Origin: Arcobacter sp. F155
GTDB taxonomy: Bacteria; Campylobacterota; Campylobacteria; Campylobacterales; Arcobacteraceae
NCBI RefSeq assembly: GCF_004116455.1
Contig: NZ_PDJU01000001.1
Span: 432,378-496,377 of the forward strand
DNA length: 64,000 nucleotides
Direction: 5' to 3'
Positions within the stretch are counted from its first letter, which is position 1, and each line of letters opens with the position of its first letter. Below the pieces are notes generated by a model, which worked only from the letters and a program-made list of their open reading frames with translations, was not told the DNA's origin and searched no databases. Shown one piece after another: positions 17,024 through 25,515 of this stretch. A program made the translations under genes and the position numbers.

Positions 17024-17043
17024 TAGTCTTACACTTTGCTCTT
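16984..17043. terminator. Long imperfect hairpin at the Ppx / flagellin-like junction
   Basis: The arm at 16984-17003 (AAGAG, then GTGTA, then CTATTA) pairs in order with TAATAG, TACAC and CTCTT in 17021-17043, separated by small internal loops. The 17-base apical loop holds the minus-strand stop, and the right arm begins with the ppx stop. It is weak as an intrinsic terminator because no T-run follows. Confidence 0.4.
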
Positions 17044-17824
17044 GCATAATATTTGCTTGTGAAGCAGCTAAATATCCCATATTTGCTGTGACATTTGTTT
17101 TAGAGAAGTCATTCATCTCTTGACCAAAATTTATTTCTTCACCTTTTTTTAGGTTCTGCATATTAAGTTTTGATAGCTCCACTTGAGTAGAGATAGAATC
17201 CCTTGCACTTGATTCAAGTTTTCCACCTAAATCATTGAATTGATCCTTATACCCTTGAATCTCTTTTTGAGCTAATGCAACTTGCTCTTTTGTTAGGTTT
17301 AATGCATCTTCATTGTTAAAATCATTTCTACTAAACTCTTGAGCAAGAGAGTTTGCTATTTGAGGAGTGTTTGGTTTATCAATAGAGTGATAAGCCTCTT
17401 TAGTAGAAATTGTAACTGCTAAATTCTCTTCATAGTCATCAAGAGCAATTAGGTTTTCTCTTTGATATTTTGTTTGAAAAGCTTCTTCTTTAAAGTTCAT
17501 AAGCTCTTTATTTAAATCATTTTTTATTTCATTTTTATTTTGAGTATTCTCATCTAAAGAGTTAAGTTTCTCTTGAATATTATTTAATATCTCTTCTTGT
17601 TTATTTAAACCATTTTCAGCTACTTTTGTTATAGCAATCCCAGTATTAAAGGACTGTAAAGATTCTGAAAGTTCATCTCTCTTTTGATTATAGTCATTAA
17701 TTGTTAGATGTAAAAAGTCACTACTAGTGTCTTGAACTTTTGAGGACCCATTAGCTTTATTAAGTTGATAATCAGAAGAACTATTTAACGAAGCAATATT
17801 ATTGTTTACATTATTAATATCCAT
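17012..17824 (-). CDS. Flagellin-like protein, isolated from other flagellar genes
   Basis: This 270-residue protein has the pattern of a flagellin. It has a polar N-terminal segment (INNVNNNIASLNSSS), long heptad-like helices such as SFNTGIAITKVAENGLNKQEEILNNI, and a C-terminal helix YLAASQANIMQEQSVRLLSK that matches the end of flagellin domain D0. The classic N-terminal D0 sequence is only weakly matched, so it could be an assembly-associated or minor flagellin homologue. ATG at 17824 is chosen because AAGAGG lies 5 bases upstream; TTG at 17827 is the alternative. TATAAT at 17850-17855 is a promoter candidate. No flagellar gene is adjacent. Confidence 0.68.
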   Translation of the reverse strand: MDINNVNNNIASLNSSSDYQLNKANGSSKVQDTSSDFLHLTINDYNQKRDELSESLQSFNTGIAITKVAENGLNKQEEILNNIQEKLNSLDENTQNKNEIKNDLNKELMNFKEEAFQTKYQRENLIALDDYEENLAVTISTKEAYHSIDKPNTPQIANSLAQEFSRNDFNNEDALNLTKEQVALAQKEIQGYKDQFNDLGGKLESSARDSISTQVELSKLNMQNLKKGEEINFGQEMNDFSKTNVTANMGYLAASQANIMQEQSVRLLSK

Positions 17825-17849
17825 CAAAACCTCTTAAAGTAGATTAATT

Positions 17850-17855
17850 ATTATA
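17850..17855 (-). promoter_or_regulatory. Putative -10 element for the flagellin-like gene
   Basis: The minus strand reads AAAATGTATAAT with TATAAT at 17850-17855, about 26 bases before the ATG. No sigma-54 GG-N10-GC or sigma-28-type element was found, which is unusual for a true structural flagellin. Confidence 0.5.
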
Positions 17856-17942
17856 CATTTTACCAAAAAAATAATAAATCTAAGCTAAACTTAAAATTAA
17901 TCATAAAATTGCTTATTAAACTGCTATTAATCAATACTTCTG

Positions 17943-17948
17943 TATAAT
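17943..17948 (+). promoter_or_regulatory. Putative -10 element for the ilvB operon
   Basis: TATAAT (in TCTGTATAATC) lies 30 bases before the ilvB ATG, with AAAGGAAAAG in the short leader. The leader is too short for an attenuator, and no leader peptide is visible. Confidence 0.6.
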
Positions 17949-17977
17949 CTTTGATTATTTTATAAAAGGAAAAGACA

Positions 17978-19672
17978 ATGAGAATAACTGGCGCAAAAAT
18001 GGTTACAGAATCATTAAAAGAGGAAGGGGTAGATGTAGTATTTGGATACCCTGGTGGCGCTATTATGAATGTCTATGACGAAATTTATAAGCAGAGTTTT
18101 TTTCAACATATTTTAACTAGACACGAGCAAGCAGCAATTCATGCTGCTGAAGGTTTTGCGAAATCTACTGGTAAAGTAGGTGTTGCTATTGTAACAAGTG
18201 GACCTGGTTTCACAAATGCAGTAACAGGACTAGCAGATGCATATATGGATTCAGTTCCAATGGTTGTTATCTCAGGACAAGTTCCAACAACAATCATAGG
18301 TACAGATGGATTCCAAGAAATAGATGCAGTTGGTATTAGTAGACCATGTACAAAACATAACTATCTAGTAAATGATATTAAAGATTTACCAAGAATTATA
18401 AAAGAGGCATTTCATATAGCAGCAACGGGAAGACCTGGTCCTGTCCATATTGATATTCCTAAAGATATTACAGCAGAGGTTGCTAACTTTGAATATCCTA
18501 AAGAAGTGGATATTCCAACATACAAACCTACAGTTAATTACAATAAAAGACAATTAAAAAAGGCAATGGATGCAATTGCAAAATCTAAAAAGCCTTTATT
18601 ATACGTTGGTGGTGGTGCAATTTTAGCAAATTGTGCTTATGAGATTAGAGAGTTTGCAAAAATGACAAACATTCCTGTTGTTGAAACACTTATGGCTAGA
18701 GGTGTTATGGGTGATGAGAATGATTTATTCATGGGAATGTTAGGTATGCATGGAGAGTTTGCAGCAAATATGGCAGCACATGATACTGATTGTATTATCT
18801 CTTTAGGTGCAAGATTTGATGATAGGGTTACAGGAAGACTTGATGAGTTTGCTAAAAAAGCAAAAGTAATTCATGTAGATGTTGACCCAACTTCAATTGG
18901 TAAATTAGTTGATACTAACTTTCCAATTGTTGGGGATTTAAAAGTTACTGTAGAAGGTATGATTGAAGCTGCAAAAGAGATGGAGTTTAATGAGTATACA
19001 AACTGGGTTTCTTTATTAAGAGACTATAGAGAAAAAGAGCCATTAAGATACCAAGACTCTGATGCTGTTATTAAACCTCAATGGGCTATTGAAAGAGTTG
19101 GTCAAACATTAGGTGAAAATGCAATTATCTCTACAGATGTTGGTCAACACCAAATGTGGACAGCACAGTTTTATCCATTCTCTTTCCCTAGACAATGGAA
19201 TACTTCAGGTGGTTTAGGAACTATGGGATTCGGACTTCCTGGAGCAATGGGTGTTGCTAGAGGTAACCCAGACAAAGTATCTATTAACTTCACTGGTGAT
19301 GGTTCAATTTTAATGAACATCCAAGAGTTAATGACTTGTGTTGAATACAATTTGCCAGTAATTAATATTATTCTAAATAATAACTATTTAGGAATGGTAA
19401 GACAATGGCAAACACTATTCTATGAAAATAGATTATCTGAAACAGATTTAAGTGCACAACCTGACTTTAAAAAGCTTGTAGAAGCATTTGGAGGAAATGG
19501 TTATAGAGTAACAACTAAAAAAGAGTTTGATGAAGCTCTAAAAGATGCAGTTGAAAAGAAAAAACCTGCAATGATTGATGTTATTGTAGCAAGAGATGAG
19601 ATTGTATTACCAATGGTTCCAAATGGACACGCATTAAATGAAATGACTTTATTAGGAGATAGCAATGAATAA
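17978..19672 (+). CDS. ilvB: Acetolactate synthase large (catalytic) subunit
   Basis: This ThDP-dependent enzyme condenses pyruvate to acetolactate or acetohydroxybutyrate, the first shared step of valine, leucine and isoleucine synthesis. It has 564 residues with the three-domain layout: the catalytic Glu50 in RHEQAAIHAAEG, the FAD-binding middle domain with SLGARFDDRVTGR, and the ThDP/Mg motif GDGSILMNIQELMT followed by NNNYLGMVRQW. AAAGGAAAAG precedes the ATG. It overlaps the small-subunit gene by 8 bases, as is usual for the ilv pair, and the lpxD and ftsK genes follow closely on the same strand. Confidence 0.96.
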   Translation: MRITGAKMVTESLKEEGVDVVFGYPGGAIMNVYDEIYKQSFFQHILTRHEQAAIHAAEGFAKSTGKVGVAIVTSGPGFTNAVTGLADAYMDSVPMVVISGQVPTTIIGTDGFQEIDAVGISRPCTKHNYLVNDIKDLPRIIKEAFHIAATGRPGPVHIDIPKDITAEVANFEYPKEVDIPTYKPTVNYNKRQLKKAMDAIAKSKKPLLYVGGGAILANCAYEIREFAKMTNIPVVETLMARGVMGDENDLFMGMLGMHGEFAANMAAHDTDCIISLGARFDDRVTGRLDEFAKKAKVIHVDVDPTSIGKLVDTNFPIVGDLKVTVEGMIEAAKEMEFNEYTNWVSLLRDYREKEPLRYQDSDAVIKPQWAIERVGQTLGENAIISTDVGQHQMWTAQFYPFSFPRQWNTSGGLGTMGFGLPGAMGVARGNPDKVSINFTGDGSILMNIQELMTCVEYNLPVINIILNNNYLGMVRQWQTLFYENRLSETDLSAQPDFKKLVEAFGGNGYRVTTKKEFDEALKDAVEKKKPAMIDVIVARDEIVLPMVPNGHALNEMTLLGDSNE

Positions 19673-20162
19673 TTTTAATCACTATTATGATTCAGAAACA
19701 ACAAGACAGGTTATCTCTGTAATCGTTATTAATGAACATAATGTTTTATCTAGAATTGTAGGGCTTTTCTCTGCAAGAGGATATAATATTGATTCTTTAA
19801 CAGTAGCACCTATGAGTGGTTCAAAATACTCAAGAATGACTATTGTTACAACAGGAAGCAAAAGAGTTATTGATCAAATTGTTAAACAATTAAATAAATT
19901 AATTCCTGTTTTAAAAGTAAATGAACACCAAAATGTTATTGAAAAAGAGACTGTTTTAATCAAAATACCAATTGAACAACCTCTTAGTGATATTGAAGTA
20001 ATTGCAAGAGCATATAATGGTCATATCCAAAATGTTACAGATGATGCAATTGTTATCTCTGCAACTGATGCACCAAGTAGAATTGCAAACTTTACAAATA
20101 TTATGAATAAATACAAGCCACTAGAAGTAGTAAAAAGTGGTGTTGTAGCAATGGAAAGATAG
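19665..20162 (+). CDS. ilvN: Acetolactate synthase small (regulatory) subunit
   Basis: This 165-residue regulatory subunit binds valine and activates the catalytic subunit. It has an N-terminal ACT domain (VISVIVINEHNVLSRIVGLFSARGYNI type pattern, residues about 15-90) and a C-terminal ALS-ss_C domain. The normal bacterial small-subunit length is kept. The start overlaps ilvB by 8 bases and supports coupled translation giving matched subunit amounts. The symbol ilvH would be equally acceptable; isozyme type cannot be judged here. lpxD follows after 8 bases. Confidence 0.95.
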   Translation: MNNFNHYYDSETTRQVISVIVINEHNVLSRIVGLFSARGYNIDSLTVAPMSGSKYSRMTIVTTGSKRVIDQIVKQLNKLIPVLKVNEHQNVIEKETVLIKIPIEQPLSDIEVIARAYNGHIQNVTDDAIVISATDAPSRIANFTNIMNKYKPLEVVKSGVVAMER

Positions 20163-20170
20163 GAAAAGAT

Positions 20171-21118
20171 TTGATTTTATCTGATATATTAGAAAAAATA
20201 GATATTAGTTTAGACTCTAAGCTCGAAGTTTTTGGCTTAAATACACTTTTAGATGCAAATGCAAATGAAGTCTCTTTTTTAGAGAATAAAAAGTACGTTA
20301 ATGATTTATCTAAAACTAAAGCAGGAGCTGTTTTAGTAAAAGAAGAGTTTGCAAAAGATGTTCCAGAAGGTACAATTGCAATTATTTGTGAAGAACCATA
20401 CTTAACTTTAGCTAGGTTAAGTAAGTTCTTTGCACCTAAAGTAGTAGAAACTAAAGGGAATGATTGCCTTGTAGGTGAAAATACAAACATCATGCCTAAT
20501 GTTTATTTAGGAAAAGACTCAAAAGTAGGTAAAAACTGTACTATTATGTCTGGAAGTTTCATTGGAGATAATGTATCTATTGGAGATAACACAATTATCT
20601 ATCCTAATGTATCAGTTTATAGGGATTGTACAATTGGAGATGATTGTATAATCCATGCAGGAACTGTTATAGGAAGTGATGGTTTTGGATTTGCACACAC
20701 ACAAACTGGAAAATATATTAAGATTTATCAAAATGGTAATGTAACAGTTGGAAATGATGTTGAAATTGGTTCTAATTGTTGTATCGATAGAGCAGCATTT
20801 AATTCAACAATCATTGGAAATGGTGTTAGACTTGATAATTTAGTTCATATTGCACACAACTGTGTTTTAAAAGATGGATGTATCTTAACAGGTCAAGTAG
20901 GGCTTTCTGGTTCTACTATTTTAAATGAATATGTAATTATGGGTGGACAAAGTGCTACAGCTGGACATCTTGAAATAGCACCTTTTACAACAATTGCAGC
21001 TCGTGGTGGGGTAACTAAATCAATTACGGAACCAAAGAAACAATGGGCAGGTTTTCCACTGTTTGAACATAGACAATGGTTAAAACTACAAAGTAGAATT
21101 GCAAAATTATTAAAATAA
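20171..21118 (+). CDS. lpxD: UDP-3-O-acylglucosamine N-acyltransferase LpxD
   Basis: LpxD adds the second 3-hydroxyacyl chain to UDP-3-O-acyl-glucosamine in lipid A synthesis, in the cytoplasm. The 315-residue protein has the N-terminal uridine-binding domain and a long left-handed beta helix of hexapeptide repeats (for example GKDSKVGKNC, IGDNVSIGDNTIIYPNVSVY). The catalytic block HIAHN is at 226-230, and AARGGVTKSI lies near the end. The start is TTG at 20171, two bases after AGGAAAAG. It sits between the ilv pair and ftsK, an arrangement unlike the usual lpxD-fabZ-lpxA cluster. The stop overlaps the ftsK ribosome site. Confidence 0.94.
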   Translation: MILSDILEKIDISLDSKLEVFGLNTLLDANANEVSFLENKKYVNDLSKTKAGAVLVKEEFAKDVPEGTIAIICEEPYLTLARLSKFFAPKVVETKGNDCLVGENTNIMPNVYLGKDSKVGKNCTIMSGSFIGDNVSIGDNTIIYPNVSVYRDCTIGDDCIIHAGTVIGSDGFGFAHTQTGKYIKIYQNGNVTVGNDVEIGSNCCIDRAAFNSTIIGNGVRLDNLVHIAHNCVLKDGCILTGQVGLSGSTILNEYVIMGGQSATAGHLEIAPFTTIAARGGVTKSITEPKKQWAGFPLFEHRQWLKLQSRIAKLLK

Positions 21119-21128
21119 AGGCTTCAAA

Positions 21129-23363
21129 ATTTTAAAGAAGATTTTTTCACTAATCATACTTTTTTTAATTGTATATTTTGAATATGCAACTTTCATATCA
21201 GATAAAAGTAGTGTAGGGCAAATAGGTTCTGTATTTGCTAACTTTTCTCACACTAATTTTGGATTTTTATCATATGGTTATTTATTATTACTATTAGTGC
21301 CACTTTATATTATTAACTTTAAAGAAAATTTTGATTGGAATGATTTTTCTATAAAAACTGTTTCAATTTTCTTATTATTGATTACTCTTTTAACTTTCCA
21401 GTCTTTAGTTGTAGATGGAAAACTAAGTGGTGAAATAGGTAACTATATTGTTGACTCAATGATGCCATTTATCGGGGTTGCCGGCCTTTGGATATTCGTT
21501 ATTATTGGTTTTGTAATCTCATTTTTAATTCTTCTCGAAGACATGAGTTTTAATATTGATATTGAAAAAATAACTCCAAATTTCAAAAAAGTAGACACTA
21601 CATCTAAACCTAAAAGAATCTCTAGCAGAAAAAAAGAGAAAAGAGAAAGAAAACAAGCTCCTGCAAAAGAAGAGAAGGTTTCTATTCAAGAAGAGGAAGA
21701 GATTCCTGAAATAGTAATTGATGAGAGTGCAGAGAGTATTACTGATATTAAAGTTGATGACTTAAATATTATCTCTTTAGACCAAGAAGACTTAAATAAA
21801 GAAGAAGTAAAAGAGATAAATATCTCTTCAGTTGAAGAAGAAATCTCTGATATCACAGTAGTTGAAGATAGTACTTCTCATGGAATTATTGTAGATGAAT
21901 TAGAAGAAAATAAAAAACTTCTAGAAGATATTGAATTAGGTAAAACTGAAAAGCCAAAAGATTTTGAGCTACCACCAACTAAATTCTTCCAAAATGCACC
22001 AAAAGATAAAAAATCAAAAATATCTGAAGGTGTGATTGATCAAAAGATTGAAGATTTATTAGAAAAACTTTTAATGTTTAAAATTGAAGGTGATGTTGTA
22101 AGAACTTATACAGGTCCAGTTGTTACTACATTTGAGTTTAAACCAGCTCCAAATGTAAAGGTTTCAAAAATTTTAAATCTTCAAGATGATTTAGCAATGG
22201 CCTTAAAAGCTCAAACAATAAGAATTCAAGCTCCAATTCCAGGAAAAGATGTTGTTGGAATTGAGGTTCCAAATGAAGACATGCAAACAATTTTTATTAG
22301 AGAACTTTTAGAGAGTGAGATTTTCCAAAACTCTAAATCACCATTAACAATGGTTTTAGGTAAAGATATTGTTGGAAAACCATTTATTACAGACTTGAAG
22401 AAATTACCACATTTACTTATTGCTGGAACTACAGGTTCTGGTAAATCTGTAGGTATTAATGCAATGATTTTATCATTATTGTATAAGAACTCTCCAGATA
22501 ATCTAAGACTTGTAATGATTGATCCAAAAATGCTAGAGTTTTCAATGTATAATGATATTCCGCATCTTTTAACTCCTGTTATTACAAAGCCAACTGATGC
22601 AATTAATGCTTTATCAAATATGGTTGCTGAGATGGAAAGAAGATATACTTTAATGTCTCAAACAAAAACTAAAAATATTGAAAACTATAATGAAAAAGCT
22701 AAAAAAGAAGGTTATGATAAAATCCCTTATATTGTTGTAGTTATTGATGAGTTAGCTGATTTAATGATGACAAGTGGAAAAGATGTAGAACACTCTATTG
22801 CAAGACTTGCTCAAATGGCAAGAGCTAGTGGTATTCACTTAATTGTAGCAACACAAAGACCTTCTGTTGATGTTGTAACAGGTCTTATTAAAGCAAACCT
22901 ACCATCTAGACTATCATATAAAGTAGGTCAAAAAGTTGATTCAAAAATCATCTTAGACTCTTTAGGTGCTGAATCATTACTTGGACGTGGAGATATGTTG
23001 TTTACACCTCCTGGTACTTCAAATATTGTAAGAATTCATGCTCCTTGGTCAAAAGAGGATGAAATTGAAGCTGTAGTTGACTTCTTAAAGTACCAAAGAG
23101 AAGTAGAATATGATATGAACTTTGTAAAGGATAGAAATACTTCTGATATTGCAGGTGCAACTGGTGTTGAGCTTGGAGAATTAGATGAACTTTATGAAGA
23201 TGCAAAATTAGTTGTTTTAAATGATAAAAAAACATCTATTTCATATATTCAAAGAAAACTAAGAATAGGGTACAACAGAGCGGCTACAATTGTAGAACAA
23301 TTAGAACAAACAGGTGTTTTAAGTGAAGCAAATGCTAAAGGTAACAGAGAAATATTAATTTAA
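21129..23363 (+). CDS. ftsK: DNA translocase FtsK, apparently starting at ATT
   Basis: FtsK pumps DNA at the division septum and activates Xer recombination at dif. The protein has N-terminal membrane helices, a Glu/Lys-rich linker, a RecA-like motor with Walker A GTTGSGKS at 433-440 and Walker B VVVIDELADLM, and a C-terminal winged-helix gamma domain (RKLRIGYNRAATIVEQLE). The frame is open from 21114, and the region 21129-21296 encodes a family-like first helix (KKIFSLIILFLIVYFEYATF), but it contains no ATG, GTG or TTG. ATT at 21129 lies 7 bases after AAAGG and is my chosen start (744 aa). The first conventional codon, GTG at 21297, would delete the first helix. Confidence 0.9.
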   Translation: MLKKIFSLIILFLIVYFEYATFISDKSSVGQIGSVFANFSHTNFGFLSYGYLLLLLVPLYIINFKENFDWNDFSIKTVSIFLLLITLLTFQSLVVDGKLSGEIGNYIVDSMMPFIGVAGLWIFVIIGFVISFLILLEDMSFNIDIEKITPNFKKVDTTSKPKRISSRKKEKRERKQAPAKEEKVSIQEEEEIPEIVIDESAESITDIKVDDLNIISLDQEDLNKEEVKEINISSVEEEISDITVVEDSTSHGIIVDELEENKKLLEDIELGKTEKPKDFELPPTKFFQNAPKDKKSKISEGVIDQKIEDLLEKLLMFKIEGDVVRTYTGPVVTTFEFKPAPNVKVSKILNLQDDLAMALKAQTIRIQAPIPGKDVVGIEVPNEDMQTIFIRELLESEIFQNSKSPLTMVLGKDIVGKPFITDLKKLPHLLIAGTTGSGKSVGINAMILSLLYKNSPDNLRLVMIDPKMLEFSMYNDIPHLLTPVITKPTDAINALSNMVAEMERRYTLMSQTKTKNIENYNEKAKKEGYDKIPYIVVVIDELADLMMTSGKDVEHSIARLAQMARASGIHLIVATQRPSVDVVTGLIKANLPSRLSYKVGQKVDSKIILDSLGAESLLGRGDMLFTPPGTSNIVRIHAPWSKEDEIEAVVDFLKYQREVEYDMNFVKDRNTSDIAGATGVELGELDELYEDAKLVVLNDKKTSISYIQRKLRIGYNRAATIVEQLEQTGVLSEANAKGNREILI

Positions 23364-23408
23364 TTCATCAATCTTGTATTATAAATGCTGTTTTTATATA
23401 TTTTGTGC

Positions 23409-23414
23409 TAGAAT
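23409..23414 (+). promoter_or_regulatory. Putative extended -10 promoter for hpf
   Basis: TGCTAGAAT (TAGAAT at 23409-23414) follows a T-rich tract, with a short leader containing AAAGGAG at 23432-23438. Confidence 0.55.
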
Positions 23415-23444
23415 TATTTTAATTATAAAGCAAAGGAGTATGTT

Positions 23445-23987
23445 ATGAATACAAGTATTGTAGGAAGACACATAGAATTAACAGAGCCAATTAAAGATTA
23501 CGTTAATAGCTCAATCGAAATTTTCAAAAAATATAATTTAGATATTATATCTGTTAATGCAATTATTGCACAAGAAGAAAAAAATGGTAGAAAAGCTTTT
23601 ACTTTTGAATTCACTTTAAATATTGCACATTTAGATACTGTAGTTGTAAAACAAAAAGATAAAGATTTATATGCAGCGATTGATATTGCTGTAGATAGAG
23701 TATCAAAAGTTTTAAGAAGACATCATGATAAAATTACTGGTCATAAAGCAACTAAGCTTACTGAAGTAGTTTCTCAAGAGATTGAAGATGAAATTGCTAA
23801 TGAACTAGATAAATTAGATTCTGAAATCTTCCCTGTAAGACTTACTTCTTACAAACCAATGGATATTGAAGAGGCATTAACTGAATTAAAAGAGTCAGAT
23901 GCTATCTTTAAAGTATTCTATGACAAAGATGATAATATGAGAGTATTATACAAATCAAAAGACGAAGGTAAATTTGGATTATATTAA
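23445..23987 (+). CDS. hpf: Long-form ribosome hibernation promoting factor
   Basis: Hpf dimerises 70S ribosomes into inactive 100S particles in starvation. The 180-residue protein has the N-terminal S30AE domain (NTSIVGRHIELTEPIKDYV, then basic VDRVSKVLRRHHDKITGH) and a C-terminal dimerisation domain from about residue 125 (IFPVRLTSYKPMDIEEALTE), so this is the long form. AAAGGAG lies 6 bases before the ATG. It has its own promoter and is followed by a strong terminator, so it is probably a monocistronic, growth-phase regulated gene. Confidence 0.95.
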   Translation: MNTSIVGRHIELTEPIKDYVNSSIEIFKKYNLDIISVNAIIAQEEKNGRKAFTFEFTLNIAHLDTVVVKQKDKDLYAAIDIAVDRVSKVLRRHHDKITGHKATKLTEVVSQEIEDEIANELDKLDSEIFPVRLTSYKPMDIEEALTELKESDAIFKVFYDKDDNMRVLYKSKDEGKFGLY

Positions 23988-24012
23988 GATATAATCTAGT
24001 TTACTAATATAA

Positions 24013-24048
24013 GGTATTAGCATTTTGCTAATGCCTTTTTTATTTTTA
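24013..24048 (+). terminator. Intrinsic terminator after hpf
   Basis: GGTATTAGCA (24013-24022) pairs with TGCTAATGCC (24026-24035) with one G-U pair and a 3-base loop, followed by a T-rich run to 24047. A TATAAT at 23990-23995 lies upstream of the hairpin, so a transcript for der starting there would have to read through it. Confidence 0.88.
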
Positions 24049-24065
24049 AAGGATATAAAGACTAT

Positions 24066-25502
24066 ATGGACAAAAAACTAAAAAAAATTGCTTTAATTGG
24101 TCAACCAAATGTAGGTAAATCATCACTGTTTAACAGAATTGCAAAACAAAGAATAGCTATTGTTTCTGATATGGCTGGAACTACTAGAGATATTAGAAGA
24201 CATGAAGTTGAAATCTTAGAAAAAGATGCTTTAATGCTAGATACTGGTGGAATTGATGAAACAAATGATGCAATTTTTACAAACGTTAAAAGAAAGGCCA
24301 TAGAGTGTGCAAAAGAGGCTGATATAATACTTTTTATGGTAGATGGTAAAAGATTACCTGATGATAAAGATAAAGAACTATTTTATGAGCTTCAAGATTT
24401 AGGAAAACAACTAGCATTAGTTGTAAATAAAATCGATAATGATAAAGAGAAAGAAAGACTTTGGAACTTTTATGAGTTTGGAATAGATGAAGATAATCTA
24501 TTTGGAATATCAGTTTCTCATAATAGAGGAACTAAAACTTTATTTGAATGGGTAGCTGCTAGACTTCCAGCAAGAAAAATTGAAGAAGAAGTAATAATTA
24601 ACAGTGAAATTGTAGAAGATGATCTTTCTTTAGAACAATTTTTAGACCCAGTTGAAGATATAAATGAAACTGCTCAATTAGATGATGGTCAAGTTAAAGT
24701 AGCTATTATTGGTAGAGTTAATGTAGGTAAATCTTCAATTTTAAATGCACTTGTTGGAGAAGAAAGATCAGTGGTTTCTCCTGTTGCAGGAACTACTATT
24801 GATCCTGTTGATGAGGCTTTTGATTATAAAGATAAGCACATCACTTTTGTTGATACAGCGGGTCTAAGAAGAAGAGGAAAAATTGAAGGTATAGAAAAAT
24901 ATGCTTTAAATAGAACTACTCAAATGCTAGAGAAAGCCAATTTAGCTCTTTTAGTTTTAGATGCTTCTTCAGAATTAGTTGATTTAGATGAAAAAATTGC
25001 TGGACTTGTAGATAAATATGGTTTAGGAACAATTATTGTCTTAAATAAATGGGATGAAAATATGGATACCTTCAAAAAACTTGAAGATAAAATTCGTTCT
25101 AAATTTAAATTTTTATATTATGCTCCTATTATTGCAGTTTCAGCTAAAACAGGTAGAAGTATAGATAGACTAAAAGATAAAATTATAGAAATTTATGAAA
25201 ATTATGCACAAAGAATTCCAACATCAGTATTAAATAGAACAATTGAAGAAGCTGTTATTAGACATGCTCTTCCAAGTCCTAATGGTGCATATTTAAGAAT
25301 ATATTATACAACTCAATATGAGGTTAAGCCCCCAAGAGTTGCACTTATTATGAATAAACCACGACTACTACATTTTTCATATAAAAGATATTTGATTAAT
25401 TTTTTAAGAAAAAATATTAACTTTGAAGGAACACCTATTCATATTATCACAAGAGGAAAAGGTGAAAGAGATATTGATGAGGATGAAGTAGAAGCTTTCT
25501 AA
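24066..25502 (+). CDS. der: Ribosome biogenesis GTPase Der (EngA)
   Basis: Der is an essential double GTPase that helps mature the 50S ribosomal subunit. The first GTPase domain has GQPNVGKSS at about 12-20 and DTGGID for switch II; the second has GRVNVGKSS starting at 216 and DTAGLRRRGK. NKID and NKWD give guanine specificity in the two domains. The C-terminal KH-like domain is present, ending in a basic/acidic tail. Length is 478 residues. AAAGGAT lies 11 bases before the ATG. It comes directly after the hpf terminator, and a second sulP gene follows by 13 bases. Confidence 0.95.
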   Translation: MDKKLKKIALIGQPNVGKSSLFNRIAKQRIAIVSDMAGTTRDIRRHEVEILEKDALMLDTGGIDETNDAIFTNVKRKAIECAKEADIILFMVDGKRLPDDKDKELFYELQDLGKQLALVVNKIDNDKEKERLWNFYEFGIDEDNLFGISVSHNRGTKTLFEWVAARLPARKIEEEVIINSEIVEDDLSLEQFLDPVEDINETAQLDDGQVKVAIIGRVNVGKSSILNALVGEERSVVSPVAGTTIDPVDEAFDYKDKHITFVDTAGLRRRGKIEGIEKYALNRTTQMLEKANLALLVLDASSELVDLDEKIAGLVDKYGLGTIIVLNKWDENMDTFKKLEDKIRSKFKFLYYAPIIAVSAKTGRSIDRLKDKIIEIYENYAQRIPTSVLNRTIEEAVIRHALPSPNGAYLRIYYTTQYEVKPPRVALIMNKPRLLHFSYKRYLINFLRKNINFEGTPIHIITRGKGERDIDEDEVEAF

Positions 25503-25515
25503 TAAGGAGTTCTTC

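Noticed and set aside
21297..21300. GTG at 21297 as the start of ftsK
   Set aside because: It would remove the first membrane helix encoded by an open upstream frame; no ribosome site precedes it, whereas AAAGG precedes the ATT at 21129.
23990..23995. TATAAT just after hpf as the der promoter
   Set aside because: It is upstream of the strong hpf terminator, so a transcript from it would mostly end before der; no decisive evidence either way.
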